Shown here piece after piece: positions 20,553-31,939 of a DNA stretch of 64,000 bases (the first letter of the stretch is position 1; the number at the start of each line of letters is the position of its first letter). Where the stretch lies: NCBI GenBank assembly GCA_028564925.1, contig CM053026.1:601019107-601083106 (forward strand). Direction: 5' to 3'. Origin of the DNA: Lithobates sylvaticus. Lineage: Eukaryota; Chordata; Amphibia; Anura; Ranidae. The position numbers and the translations under genes are program-made. The notes under the pieces were generated by a model. That model was not told where the DNA came from and made no database searches. It worked only from the letters and a program-made list of their open reading frames with translations.

Positions 20553-21279
20553 TAAGAACAACAAATCAAATGTAGACTGAGAGTGAGAAAAGAAAAGAAA
20601 AGCTTATTTGCTATTTTCTCATTAACCATGAGCCAAGTAATCTTGTGTTTTATAGAAGCAATATTGACCACAGTAGACCTCTAGTGATTGATATTTTCAC
20701 AATCAGAAACACGTAGAAGGCAAGATTTTTTATTTTATTTTTTAAGTGTATGTGAAAAAAAAAGGATAAAATGTAAAAAATATAAATTTTGTGCAGAAAA
20801 GCAGTAACCTTCAGTGTAGCTCACCTTTTTACATACGTATAAAATATTGTGGAGGACATTTATCAACTGAAGTAGTGACAGTGTCACACACAAATCTGGC
20901 TCCTCTCATAAAGCATATAAGTAAAGGTGACAGCTTTTTCTGTGTATTTGTACTTGAAATTCTGGGCAGTCAAATGAGACAGATTTGTACTGGTCTGCAA
21001 CAGATTTACTGATGAAGATGGGACAGATATATACTCCAAACAAAAGCACAATTAAGAAGTGGTCAGTGGCAGGTTTTATTCTGTTGCGGTTGTATGTTAG
21101 AGCAGCTTTGGGAGGAATTTCGGAATAAAGCTGAACTTTTATAACACATTTTTCTCATAATCTTTTACTGTTCCTGCTTAGCACTGCTTTGCTGTGACAG
21201 ATTTGGAAAAAAAAAATGTTCCCCTGTTTGGTAGAATAACAAAATATAATGGAGATTTTAAAATGTCTATGATATAAAC

Positions 21280-22159
21280 CAGGGGTGCCCAACCTTTTGA
21301 AGAGTAAGGGCCACTTAAGCGACTTGGTAACTGGTCGCGGGCCACAATGAGCGGAGTGGGCGGATGACAAGTCCGTATACACTCTGCATATGCAGAGCGG
21401 ACACAGACACATCCCTCTCTACTCTATGGGCCCTTTGATCCCCCCAGATGGAAGGAGACAGATCCCCTTCTGTTTTTTTTTTCTTTTAGTGGATCGGATT
21501 GAAGGTAGGCAGGTGTAAACGGACACAAGTCTGTTTACATTTGCCGCTCCATAGGGGTGAATGGAGGGTCTGATTGGGTTGGACCGATCATGTGAAAGGG
21601 GCCTAAGGCTGCTTTCACACTGATGTGCTGTGGTTTACCCAGAGCAGTGCACCTCTGGCTTCCCTATGGGTTAGCTGCAGTTTGCCATAGAATTCTATTA
21701 TATCCTGCAGGTGTGGTGCGCTTTCTGAAAGAGCACCAAACCCATAGGTAATAACAGAGGTCTATGGCTCAGTGCAGTTTGAAAGCAGCCCGGTAACCAC
21801 TGAAGAACAGATATGCCCATATATACACTGTGATTATAGTATTAAACATACCTTTAATAACAGTCTTCAATTCGGGTATCGCCAGCTGTTGCTGTTCCAG
21901 GCAGAGTGCATTTGGTATCACTCCACCTGTGACAGGAGGTGGCGCTATACAGGAAGCATCGTCTTATGTGGCTCTGCTACGCAGCCGCTTGCTTCCTCTT
22001 CCGCCAGCTTCATTTACAACACTGATGCTCTGGGATGCCGGGTCAGGAACCTATGATCTGGGCTTGCCAACCAGCCATCCCAGAGCAGGAGGTTGTGGGC
22101 CACATCAGAGGGCTCCGCGGGCCACATGTGGCCCCCGGGCCACTGGTTGGGCACCCCTG
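21280..22159. mobile_element. hAT element with exact 8 bp target duplication
   Basis: It begins CAGGGGTGCCCAACCTTTTG and ends GGTTGGGCACCCCTG, flanked by ATATAAAC at 21272-21279 and 22160-22167. Near both ends are GGGCCAC words. The interior has no transposase and includes smaller palindromic inserts. Confidence 0.92.
21604..21795. mobile_element. Small palindromic MITE inside the hAT
   Basis: Ends AAGGCTGCTTTCACACTGATG and GTTTGAAAGCAGCC are inverted copies with the TTTCACACTG core of the Harbinger-like class. It is preceded at about 21585-21607 by CATGTGAAAGGGGCCTAAG, another such end. Confidence 0.55.
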
Positions 22160-22346
22160 ATATAAACAATCAAATAACAAATTATATACAGTAGTCATGG
22201 AGTATAACAAAATTAAATGGAGGGGCATTTTTATGGTCTATTCTTGAAGGTATGGTATTTGTATGGCTAAAGTGGAATTGAAGTCAAATTCTAACAAAGC
22301 TAAATCTACACCCACTCCCATTCTAAGACTATTCTATAAACTGTAA

Positions 22347-22769
22347 TGCCGTGTACACACAATCGGACATTCCGACAACAAAATCCATGTTTTTTTTCCG
22401 ACGGATGTTGGCTCAAACTTGTCTTGCATACACACGGTCACACAAAGTTGGTCGGAAATTCTGAACGTCAAGAACGCAGTGACGTACAACACGTACGACG
22501 AGCCGAGAAAAATGAAGTTCAATAGCCAGTGCTGCTCTTCTGCTTGATTCTGAGCATGCGTGGCACTTTGTGCATCGGAATTGTCTACACAGGATCGGAA
22601 TTTACAATCTTGTTTTGTTGTCGGAAAATTTGAGAACCAGATCTCAAATTTTGTGCGACGGAAATTCCGTTGGAAACTGTCTGATGGAGCCAACACATGG
22701 TCGGAATTTCCGACAACAAGCTCCGATCGCATATTTGCCATCGGAGAGTCCGACTGTGTGTACGCGACA
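22347..22769. mobile_element. Palindromic Harbinger-type MITE, copy B
   Basis: TAA flanks both sides (22344-22346 and 22770-22772). Ends TGCCGTGTACACACAATCGG and CCGACTGTGTGTACGCGACA. Interior TCGGAA/TTCCGA words. Confidence 0.93.
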
Positions 22770-22772
22770 TAA

Positions 22773-24025
22773 GACTATCCTATATACTGTAAAAGGAAAC
22801 ATGTGTACGCTTACCTATTCTGAAGCCGCTCTGGTCTGGTCACATGATCGGGTTCCAGCGTCGGCTTCAGTGTAGTGTTTCCCTGACACACCACTTTATT
22901 GAGGACCAGTTGCAGTTTATTGAAGTTGAACACGTAATTACTAATCTGGCTTTCCTGTTTTTGTGACGTTATTGAGGCTAATCCACTCCACATTATGACA
23001 CCAATCTCAAATATTTACTTTATCACAAGGTGCAAAATACCATATTGAAAACTGTTTCTGAAATACTAACGTAAAGCCACTCGGCTAATGGGCACTAATG
23101 TGGAAAGTAGTCATCATAGGAAGCTGATTCATCAGAGTTTGTCCATAGAAAGATGATCTTACAGTCCATGACTCTAATCTGAACGGTCAGCTCCAGCACT
23201 GATTTTTCCACAGCACAGATAACTATTTCATAGTGACATTTCTATTATGAAGGACACAAAAGACTGGAAATAGGAAACAGACAGTCATATAAAACTGTAT
23301 TAGGGTCCTTTGTTACCTAAAGATATAGTGGGTTATTACATTAAACACCTTGGATATATCATCTTTTTCTCATACAAAGATCTTTCTTCAAATGCTTATT
23401 GATGTCTAATACAATACAACTAGTGCTATTTTAAGACACATACTGGCCTGTAATACCTACAATTTAGTGGCCACATATGTCATTTATGAGAAAACCTTAT
23501 CACAATATAAGCATGTATTTCTTTCAGCAAGAAAACATAAAATATCACTTCATCGTGGCCTTTGCAGGAACCTCATACAATCAATGTATATTTTTCCACT
23601 TTCATTAGAAAACAAAAATAATAAAATTATTTATAGTTAGAGTGTGATGGTGCTAATTCATTGTCAAATAAACAGAAAGAGAATACAGGAAACTACAACG
23701 CTGAAGCAGAAAAGAGAGGTGTCACCCCCTTGTCTATGCATTGGGAAGTAGGTGTATATATCACAAGGTTCACTAACTTTAGCTAAAAGATTATTTGGGG
23801 TAAACAGGATCCAGTGTCGTATGCCTGAAGTACCTCATTAGGATAACTACAGAAGCCATAGGAAACAATATAACATTACCACGTTTGCCAGTCAGTCCAT
23901 TCAGACATCTATTCAATCCTTTCATCCACCTATCAACTTATCCATCTCAATGCATAATGTGGTCGCTATTTTGTAATATAAATGCATATGATTTTTTGAA
24001 CTGTATATAAAAAACAAAAACAAAA

Positions 24026-24027
<2 letters not shown>
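22773..24027. other. Low-repeat sequence, no gene seen
   Basis: Mostly unique-looking AT-rich text. No ORF with known motif. Confidence 0.4.

Positions 24028-24072
<45 letters not shown>
24028..24072. repeat. (AT)n microsatellite followed by T run
   Basis: About 16 AT units, then 11 T. Confidence 0.95.
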
Positions 24073-24074
<2 letters not shown>

Positions 24075-24166
24075 AAACATGTATATATTTCTGTCTACTT
24101 TATATACAAAGCTTGTAAGGGGTGCTTACACAATGTTGACCCTATACACCTACTACAGTATAGTAA

Positions 24167-24566
24167 GCCCCCCGTACACACGGTCGGACATTCCGACCAC
24201 AAAATCCGTCAGATATTTTCCGACGGATTTTGTCCGAAACTGGTGTTGCCCACACACAGTCGGACAAAGTTGTCGGAAAATCCGATCGTTCTGAATGCGG
24301 GGACATACAAAACGTACAACGGGACTACGTAGAGGCCAGTAGCCAATAGCTTTCATCTCCAAATGTGCTTCGGAATTCTCTACACACGATCGTAAAAAGT
24401 TCGATCGGATTTTGTTGTCGGAAAATTTAAGGTCCTGCTCTCAAATTTTTTCCGGCAGAAATTCCGACCGAAAAAGCCCGCTAGAGCCCACACATGATCG
24501 GATTTTCCGACAACATAATCCGATCTGACTTTTTCTATCGGAATATCCGACCATGTGTACGGGACA
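24167..24566. mobile_element. Palindromic Harbinger-type MITE, copy C
   Basis: TAA flanks both sides (24164-24166 and 24567-24569). Ends GCCCCCCGTACACACGGTCG and CCATGTGTACGGGACA. The centre has ACGTAGAGGCCAGTAGCC, shared with copies D, F and H. Confidence 0.94.
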
Positions 24567-25079
24567 TAACATAGTTTCTGTTCTATGTTTGAAGTAAATC
24601 ATTGGAGTAACAAGGTAACAGGTCTACCCTGTTCCCCGTGTGGTGTCAAAATACAGTGGACTCCCAAAGGTGGAGGAAAGTGGCCTAATAAGATGAGTAG
24701 TGGACCAGTGGGTGAAATCCAGATTATACCTGCATAGCCTCAGGTTGAGATAGGGTTGAGATCAAACAGAATAGAATAAGTCCTATCTCTGCTCCCCATT
24801 GTATTGTCTGATCACTTCCACCAATGCAAGCAGTGTCAGTCAGAAAAACTTCCTGGAAATGATTAAATTGACTTTTCAATCTCTTTGTTCAAACACTTCA
24901 TACTAAGAAAAGATGTCTGGAGCACTCAACAAACTGCACATTAGTACTAATTAAAAGATGAGTAAGCCAAACTAAGTTCTTTCCACGTCCAGTTCATACA
25001 GATCGTAGGTAAGAAAATAGTTGTAAACCTCAGTCATGGATTCTGAGCAAAGCACATATATATGTAGTGTTTACTTATC

Positions 25080-25462
25080 CCTTTCCAAGGCTCTAAGTAT
25101 CATTTCTCTCTGGTGCTTCCCTCCTCTGTTATCAGCATGAGTCACTTCTGAGAAGTTTTCCTGACACGTGAGATTTGTGTTGGGAGAGAAGGGGGAGGAG
25201 AGCTAAGTTCTTCTGCTTTGTGTGTTTCTTTCCTCCAATCAGCTCTCACACACTGTAACTATAGTTTCTCTGCCCCCTCCTCTGTGCTCCTGACAGATGA
25301 AGAAAGATTTTTAACATGATCTACCCTTTTGAAGGGGTGTAGAGATGAGAAGACTGCAGATAAACATGTAAAACCTATGTAGGAGGATTTGTTTCCTCTC
25401 TGTATATCATCTGAGGCTGTTCACTTCACTGGATATATGCAAAGGGTTTACATCCACTTTAA
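25080..25462 (-). mobile_element. TTAA-site MITE, right end clear
   Basis: It ends GGGTTTACATCCACTTTAA. Its interior (AAACCTATGTAGGAGGATTTG) matches the inverted text at 40530-40560, which defines the family. The left border is approximate. Harbinger copy D landed in its terminal TTAA. Confidence 0.6.
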
Positions 25463-25887
25463 AGCCCCATACACACGGTCGGATTTTCCCATGGATTCTG
25501 TCCTATCGGACAATGTTGTCGTAAAATCCGACCGTGTGTAGGCACCATCAGACAGTGTACGTCGGGTTGTCCGACGGACAAAGTCCTATCTCCTGCTGGA
25601 TAGATTTTTTGACAACAAAGTCCGATCACACCAAATCCGATCGTGTGTAGTGTAGTCCGACGGACAAAGTGCTACGCATGCTCAGATCACATTACAAGAC
25701 CAAAGCTATTGTCTACTAGCCTCTACGTAGTCCCGTCGTAGGCAACAAACGTCACCACGTTCAGAATGATCGGATTTTCCGACAACTTTGTCCGACCGTG
25801 TGTATGCAACACCAACATCGGACAAAGTACGACGGACATGATCCGACGGACCTGGTCCTCGGATAATCCGCGCGTGTGTATGGGGCT
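25463..25887. mobile_element. Palindromic Harbinger-type MITE, copy D
   Basis: TAA flanks both sides (25460-25462 and 25888-25890). Ends AGCCCCATACACACGGTCGG and CGCGTGTGTATGGGGCT. It is about 95% identical to copy F by eye. Confidence 0.95.
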
Positions 25888-25890
25888 TAA

Positions 25891-26967
25891 GGGTAACATT
25901 CTTCACCCTTTCTGTACATTTAAGGTGCTGAGAAAAGGGTGAAGATTGAAAATAATGCAGACAGAAAGGAAACGTGATTTTCTTAAGTATTGTTCACATG
26001 GAAAGCTTTGTCTAAGTATATTTTTGTCTGAAGACCTTTCCAGATGTTTTGCTCCAATCAGGTCACAATGTATAGCACCAAAAAGGAAGGATATTTGTTC
26101 TTTTTTTACACATATTTTAGTTTAGCTCCTTTAAAGACCATAGTGGGAAAAGTAAGCAGTAAATAACTACATGGTAAACCAGGTTGCATAATAAAAGCAG
26201 GAGGATTGGCGCTAGATTTGAATTCTTGAAATGTACTCTTCTCTGCTAACCAAGGGAAAAATATCCACAGAATTAACCATCAATGATGTGCTATTCCTCT
26301 GTCGGTCAATGTACAAGTGTACACTACAGTTTCCATTTTATTTATTACAAGACCTCCAGCAATTTCTAGCACAGTGTTAATTCCCTGTTATCCCAGATCT
26401 ATTTCTTTTAGCACAGAATGACCTTTAGTGCAAGTGAAGTACATGCAATGCTTTCTAAGTGGGTCACAGCATGTTTAGATGTATTTTAACTCAAAATCAT
26501 TACTAGCCACAGTGCTAGATAGAGTGCATAGCCATGTATTATTCACAGATGACAGAATATCTGGGCAGTAGAACTTACAATTAGGATAATGCAAATTACA
26601 ACATAGGATTGTTGTTTTCTAAATCAGAGAGAAGCTCAGTAACCCATAGTAACCAGTCAGAAATCATCTCTGTCATTTTTCTGATTGGTCTGAATGAAAG
26701 AAAGTTGATTTGGATTTTATTTATTGCAGTTTATCTAGCTACCATTTATGACTTAAGATGCACATTGAAAAATAACACTGGTGGATATGAAATAGTTACA
26801 CCCAAAATATTATTTGGTTAATTATGTATTTGGTTATTACTTTAGCACCCTTGGTAGAATTTTGAGAAGTGATGCTTGATGAATTATGTTATTATGCAGT
26901 TAATGTCATTATGTAATTAAATTGTTTTCAGTGCACTTTATCCTCCAGGGCAAAGTCACTGGTTCAC
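25891..26967. other. No gene or named repeat seen
   Basis: AT-rich, with scattered short frames only. Confidence 0.4.
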
Positions 26968-28047
26968 CTAAGGCCTCATGCACACGAGACGCTGTTAAAC
27001 GCGCGTTCAGAGGCAGTTGGACGCTTTTTTCAACTGCCCCTGAACGCATGCAATGTTATCCTATGTGTCCATGTACACAGTTTTGTTTTTTCCAGTTTTT
27101 ATGCAGTTGCGTTTAACCTCGTTTTTCCAGAAGCAAAAAAATGGGTTCAGACACTTTGCTTTTCCACGTTTCAGACGCAAAACGTGGCTAAATGCAGCAC
27201 ACGTGTTTAGCCGCATTTGCGTTTATAAGCGCTTTTAAAGGAACCCAATTTTTTGGACCAGAAAACTCAGAAATATGATGGTAAACCATAAAAAATACAA
27301 AAAAAAATTGGTTTAAAATGTCGTAATTACTTTAGATAGTCCATAGAGCATATATACTCACTGATGAAATGCCATAAAAACTCTAGTTTTTTAGGTAGCT
27401 TAGACAATGAGGAATGCCTCCACTTCTTTGCCCCAATCCTTCATCCAATTTCTAATCTAATCAGTGACTCCACCTAGTCTGACCAAAGCATAGCAATGTA
27501 TTTTTTTCACAAAGAAAAACCTGCATACCAATGTCTAGTCAGCCCCAACCCCCCACTATGTTCGTGAAATATCCAACGTACATTCGCTGTGCCATCAACG
27601 GATGGGTCCAATATCGACGAGCTCTGACTCTGGACCTCTCACACAATTTGCAACGACGTTGCTGCCTCATCAAGAGCAACATCAGGAGCATTTCCTGACA
27701 TATATTCAATATGGGATCCATTTCCAAAAAAAAAAAAACACAGAAAGAGAGGCAAATGCAAGTGTACAACTGCTCTCTCTGCTGCTGCTGCTCTCTCTGA
27801 TCAAAATGGCAGAAATAGTTAATAATACATGCTTTCTGAGCTTGGGGAGGGTCTATATGGTGTTATCGTTACAAATGCTTATAGACGCAAACGCAGTAAA
27901 ATGCGGCTAAACGCGGCATGAAAACGTGGCATGAAAACGTGGCATGAAAACGCGGCAAAACGTGCATTTTTAAACGCAGGTTTCGGCTTTTTAAAACATG
28001 CGTTCAGCAGAGTTTGCATCTGCATCTCTTGTGCATGGGGCCTTAGC
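26968..28047 (-). mobile_element. Harbinger element with AGGCC..ATGCACAC ends and internal transposase relic
   Basis: Ends are AAGGCCTCATGCACACGAG and CTCTTGTGCATGGGGCCTT, flanked by T/A bases that keep the palindrome. Sub-ends are packed with AAACGCGGCTAAACGCG, AACGTGGC and CGTTTAGCC words. Unlike the shorter relatives (50914, 51630), the middle still holds ~600 bp, including a minus-strand transposase start. Confidence 0.7.
27539..27715 (-). pseudogene. PIF/Harbinger transposase N-terminal relic
   Basis: The minus-strand reading starts MDPILNICQEMLLMLLLMRQ and reaches RVRARRYWTHPLMAQRMYVGYF. HARBI1-type nucleases typically open with a leucine-rich helix, an Arg-rich stretch and a [RK]RYWVHPL box followed by GEF/GxF. 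The text after GYF departs from the family, so the catalytic domain has been deleted. It would have been the DDE nuclease that moves Harbinger elements with a Myb-like partner; no such partner is seen. Identification rests on a short stretch. Confidence 0.55.
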
Positions 28048-28260
28048 GTAGAGACGATAAGAAGCATATACTCTATGGTAGGTGTTCCCTCAGTACCCTG
28101 CTTGTCTACTGAATGTTCCCATAAAACTCTATGTAAGCTCCAATAAACATTGTGTTAGAGCTTGCACAGGGTCAGCCATATGTCATTAAGTGCTGCATAG
28201 AGTAGAGAGGGGATCAAAAAAAAAAATATGAGTAGTGGAGGTGAGTGAAAAGGTATATAG

Positions 28261-28396
28261 CAGTTATGGTAAACCTTGGCACTCCAGATGTTTTCGAACT
28301 ACATTTCCTATGATGCTCAACTACACTGCAGAGTGCATGAGCATCATGGGAAATGTAGTTTCAAAACATCTGGGGTGCCAAGGTTCGCCATCACTG
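28261..28396. mobile_element. 136 bp palindromic hAT MITE with exact duplication
   Basis: Flanks GTATATAG at 28253-28260 and 28397-28404. Ends CAGTTATGGTAAACCTTGGC and GCCAAGGTTCGCCATCACTG. Both arms carry ACTACATTTCC(C/T)ATGATGC. Confidence 0.95.
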
Positions 28397-28613
28397 GTAT
28401 ATAGGGACTCCTTGTTCTCTTGGCTCTAAAGTAAACTTATTTTGCAAATAATACTGTAGGCAACGGACATGGCAGGCCAATTTTGCTCCTACAATTGAAA
28501 CTTTAAAATGAATTCTTCAATTCTAATTTTTGCTGTACAAGCACTCTGAGAATCTCATCATTTGATTTAATTTAATTATACAGCAAACCACCTGATTAGC
28601 CGCAAATATAGTA

Positions 28614-29425
28614 CAGTGCAAAAGTTTTAGGCAGGTGTGAAAAAATCCTGTAAATTAAGAATGCTTTCAGAAATAAAAAAAGAAGAATAGTTTATTTTTA
28701 TCAATTAACAAAATGGAAAGTACGAGACGAGAAAGACGAAACATTCAAATCAAATCAATATTTGGTGTGACCACCCTTTGCCTTTAAAACAGAATCAATT
28801 CTTCCATTTTTCTAGGTATACTTGCACACAGTTTTTTAAGAAACTCGACAGGCAAGTTGTTCCAAACATCTTGGAGAACTAACCACAGATCTTCTGTGGA
28901 TGTAGGCTGCCTCGAATCCTTCTGACTATTCATGTAATCCCAGACAGACTCAATGATATTGAGATCAGGGCTCTGCGGGAGCCAAACCATTACTTCCAGG
29001 ACTCCTTGTTCTTCTTTACGCTGAAGGTAGTTCTTAATGACGTTGCCTGTATGTTGGGGGTCAATGTTCTGCTGCAGAATAAATTTGGGGCCAATCAAGT
29101 GCCTCGCTAATGGTATGGCATAGTGGATAAAAATCTGCCCGTATTTCTCAGCATTGAGGACGCCATTGATCCTTACTAAATCTCCAACTCCATTTGCAGA
29201 AATGCAGCCCCAGACTTTCAAGGAATCTCCACCATGCTTCACTGTTTCCTGCAGACACTCATTATTGTACTTTCCAGGCCTTCGGCAAACAAATTGTCTC
29301 CTGCTACAGCTGAATATTTAAAATTTTGACTCATCAGTCCAGAGCGCCAGCTGACATTCTTCTGCACCCCAGTGCCTATGTTTTTGTTCATAGGACCTGG
29401 AAACGAGGCTGAGCGACTCAATTAT
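28614..29425 (-). mobile_element. Broken Tc1/mariner element, right part lost
   Basis: After TA (28612-28613) the end reads CAGTGCAAAAGTTTTAGGCA. The transposase runs on the minus strand and stops near 29425, with no second end, so the upstream DNA-binding half and the other TIR are gone. Confidence 0.85.
28784..29330 (-). pseudogene. Degenerate Tc1 transposase, catalytic part
   Basis: The first catalytic box is readable as LWTDESKF near 29330-29306 in one frame and is followed by a stop. The rest is open from 29242 to 28784: GGDSLKVWGCISANG, then LQQNIDPQHTG, then SPDLNIIESVWDY. The second catalytic aspartate is asparagine; the glutamate remains. The end SIPRKMEELI is the normal family C-terminus. 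With the N-terminal helix-turn-helix missing it cannot act. It is older than the intact element at 2112. Confidence 0.85.
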
Positions 29426-29529
29426 GCACAAAAACATAGTATTTCTTTAAGCAAAAAAATGCATATTTTTACATATATTTTTTGTGAGAAATTTCAAAAT
29501 TGTCCTGGTAGACAAGCAAATAAAAAATC

Positions 29530-29975
29530 TAAGTTCAGCTTTAGAAACATGTTACATGTTCCACCCAATTATTTAGGGTGGAATATGTAGCATGTTCCAG
29601 TACCCGCTGTCACTTTTTAAAAAGAGTGCGGCTGTGCGGGGCTCCGCCCACACAGCCACATCATTCAGTCACAGTTTCCTGTGAATGAGCGAACTACAAA
29701 TACAGACTCCCACTGCGGCTGATGGCTTGGAGTTGAATGAATGGCAAGGGCCCTGATGAGCGCTCTCGTAGTTCATTCGCAAGCCCTGCAGTTTTTAACA
29801 GAAGGTATTGGCAGAAAGCTTCAGGGTTTCTCTGCAGAAGCCTGAAATTGCACCCCTGATCCACTGATCAGGGGTGCAATGCTTTCCAGGCTCCTGCAGG
29901 AAAAAATAATAAATTCACGTTTTTTTTCTGCAAAAATATTTGCATTTATAATTTTTTCAGGAAAGATGAATTTTT
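29530..29975. repeat. MITE-like repeat with two strong hairpins
   Basis: Contains ACATGTTCCACCC..GGGTGGAATATGT (29551-29590) and a 15 bp perfect stem ATTGCACCCCTGATC / GATCAGGGGTGCAAT (29847-29880). ACATGTTACATGTT text is shared with the right end of 53811-54336. Confidence 0.55.
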
Positions 29976-29978
29976 TCT

Positions 29979-30343
29979 TTAAAGCTGAACACCATGATAA
30001 AGAGTTATTTCCTAATTGCAAGGGACATCTGCATTCTTACTTACTGCGCAGGTTTCCTGTAATAAACATTCCGCCATTCCTGCTCTTTCCTTGTGCAGGG
30101 TGATAGGTCTTGTGTCTGCCCCTTCCTGTCGTTTTCTGCCTGTTATGGGCAGACTTCCTGGGTCCCACCCACAGCTCTGCTCTTAACACAGGCTATATGC
30201 AGCCCATTTCTAATGTAACAGCTTTTTTTACAAGGAAATATTTGGGTGTACAAAGATAATTGTTATATATAACTTTATATACTGTACATCATTTGTGGCT
30301 AGGAATATATTTCATTTACAATTTATCCGGAGTTTAGCTTTAA
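29979..30343. mobile_element. TTAA-site MITE
   Basis: Ends TTAAAGCTGAACACC and GGAGTTTAGCTTTAA on TTAA. A similar left end (CAGCTGAACTCCAGGCA) occurs at 57419. Confidence 0.75.
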
Positions 30344-31023
30344 GATTACACTGTTTCTCTAGGAAGCGTCCAAAAAAAGTTTAGTACTAGGATAATTATG
30401 AAATTTTACTTTTTAGCTTTAGCAGTGGTAAATATACCATATGCCTTTTTGTTACTCCCCTCTTAATTTTAGTTTATGCAAACATGAATAGAAATCAAGA
30501 TGCTGGCCATCACACACTGACCGGCACTGAGTGGAGCCTTATGGTCAATGAAACTTCATAATCCAGCTGGCTACATTACATAGACATTCACAAATAAAGC
30601 ATCCTGCTATTTTTAGTCAACTGTGACAGAACTTGGTTAACTTCTGGGTTCAGTCTGTGGTTCAGTAGACAGCAGAGAAGGATCAGGAGAGAAATACAAA
30701 TAATCCTTTAAAAATATCTTAGACTTAAACACTGTTTAACTTAAGCTACTTAATCTACTGCTATTGTAGTATAGATAGCAATACAAAATTCCAGGTCTAA
30801 GCTACAGAGTTTCTTGTGGAGCCACACTTTTCGAACAGTATTGAGAATGCTAAATTATTTATGACTGCATATGCCAGCCCAATTTTCTGACAAATAAATC
30901 ACATATTGACTTGGAACGCGAACAAGACATAACCAGCTGGATGAAAGCAGCATTTATGTAGCTACTGAGTCTTTCAGCCTGGACTTTCAGGCAAAGGGTT
31001 TTAGCAGCTATGGACACACACTC
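30344..31023. other. Unique-looking sequence
   Basis: No repeat family or coding motif recognised. Confidence 0.4.
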
Positions 31024-31026
31024 TAA

Positions 31027-31429
31027 GGGCTAGTTTACACTTGCTTCAAAACATGGCTTTGGACACACTTTGTTAAAGCTCTCTGAATGCCAGTCAAAGC
31101 TCCTGGCACTAAATAAAATGGTTAGCTTACAGTCCTGTTTACACCTTGCTTTTGCTTGGTGCTTCAATGAGGCTTCGTTGGGGGCTGCAGTGGGGCTTCA
31201 AGCGAGCTTTGCCATAGACTTCTATGGAGGCTTTGAAGATGCTTTGAAGCAACGCTGAAACTCCATGGGTTATCATTTTTGAAGCGAAGCCGAAGCAAAG
31301 CAAAAGCAAGGTGTAAACAGAACTGCAAGCTAACCATTTTATTTAGTGACAGGAGCTTTGACTAGCATTCAGAGAGCTTTAACAAAGCCTGTACGAAGCC
31401 TTGTTTTGAATAAAGTGTAAACTAGCCAT
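31027..31429. mobile_element. Palindromic MITE rich in GAAGC/GCTTC
   Basis: TAA flanks both ends (31024-31026, 31430-31432). Ends GGGCTAGTTTACACTTGC and AGTGTAAACTAGCCAT. The interior repeats GCTTTG, GAAGC and GCTTC, and a long outer stem (CTCTCTGAATGCCAGTCAAA) is mirrored near 31360. A third similar end (GAAGCAAGTATAAATGAGCC) lies at 31914-31933. Confidence 0.8.
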
Positions 31430-31898
31430 TAAAGAGGAAGTAAACCCTCTGAAAAAAAAAAAAAAAAATACACCCTGGAAGACAAAGGCATAATGAGCTA
31501 GTATGCATAGCATACTAGCTCATTATGAATTACTTACCTGAGATCGAAGCCCCCGCAGCAGTCCTCGTTCCCCTCCTCCATCGCTGACATGTCTCTCGGA
31601 GTGACTTCCGTGTTCGCGGACTCCGGCTGTGTGACTGGCCCGAGCCGCGATGACATCAATCACGCGCATGTGCGCAGGAGCCGCCAGTGATGGCACGATC
31701 GCCCTCAGAAATGACACGCTCAGTGCGCCTGCGCCGTTATCTACGGCGTACATGTGCCGTAGACATCGGTACAGTCTTTTTTGCAATTATCTCCTAAACC
31801 GTGTAGGTTAAGGAGATATTGCAAGCACCTACAGGTAAGCCTTAATCTAGGCATACCTGTAGGTGAAAGTTGTCCCTGAGGATTTACAACCACTATAA
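31429..31898. mobile_element. TTAA-site MITE, AGAGGAAGTAAACC family, copy 1
   Basis: Begins TTAAAGAGGAAGTAAACCC and ends GGATTTACAACCACTATAA. Typical inner text GCATAATGAGCTAGTATGC and CTCCTAAACC..GTAGGTTAAGGAG recurs at 37970, 45090 and 61793. Confidence 0.8.
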
Positions 31899-31939
31899 TA
31901 TGTGTTGAAGCCGAAGCAAGTATAAATGAGCCCTAACTG

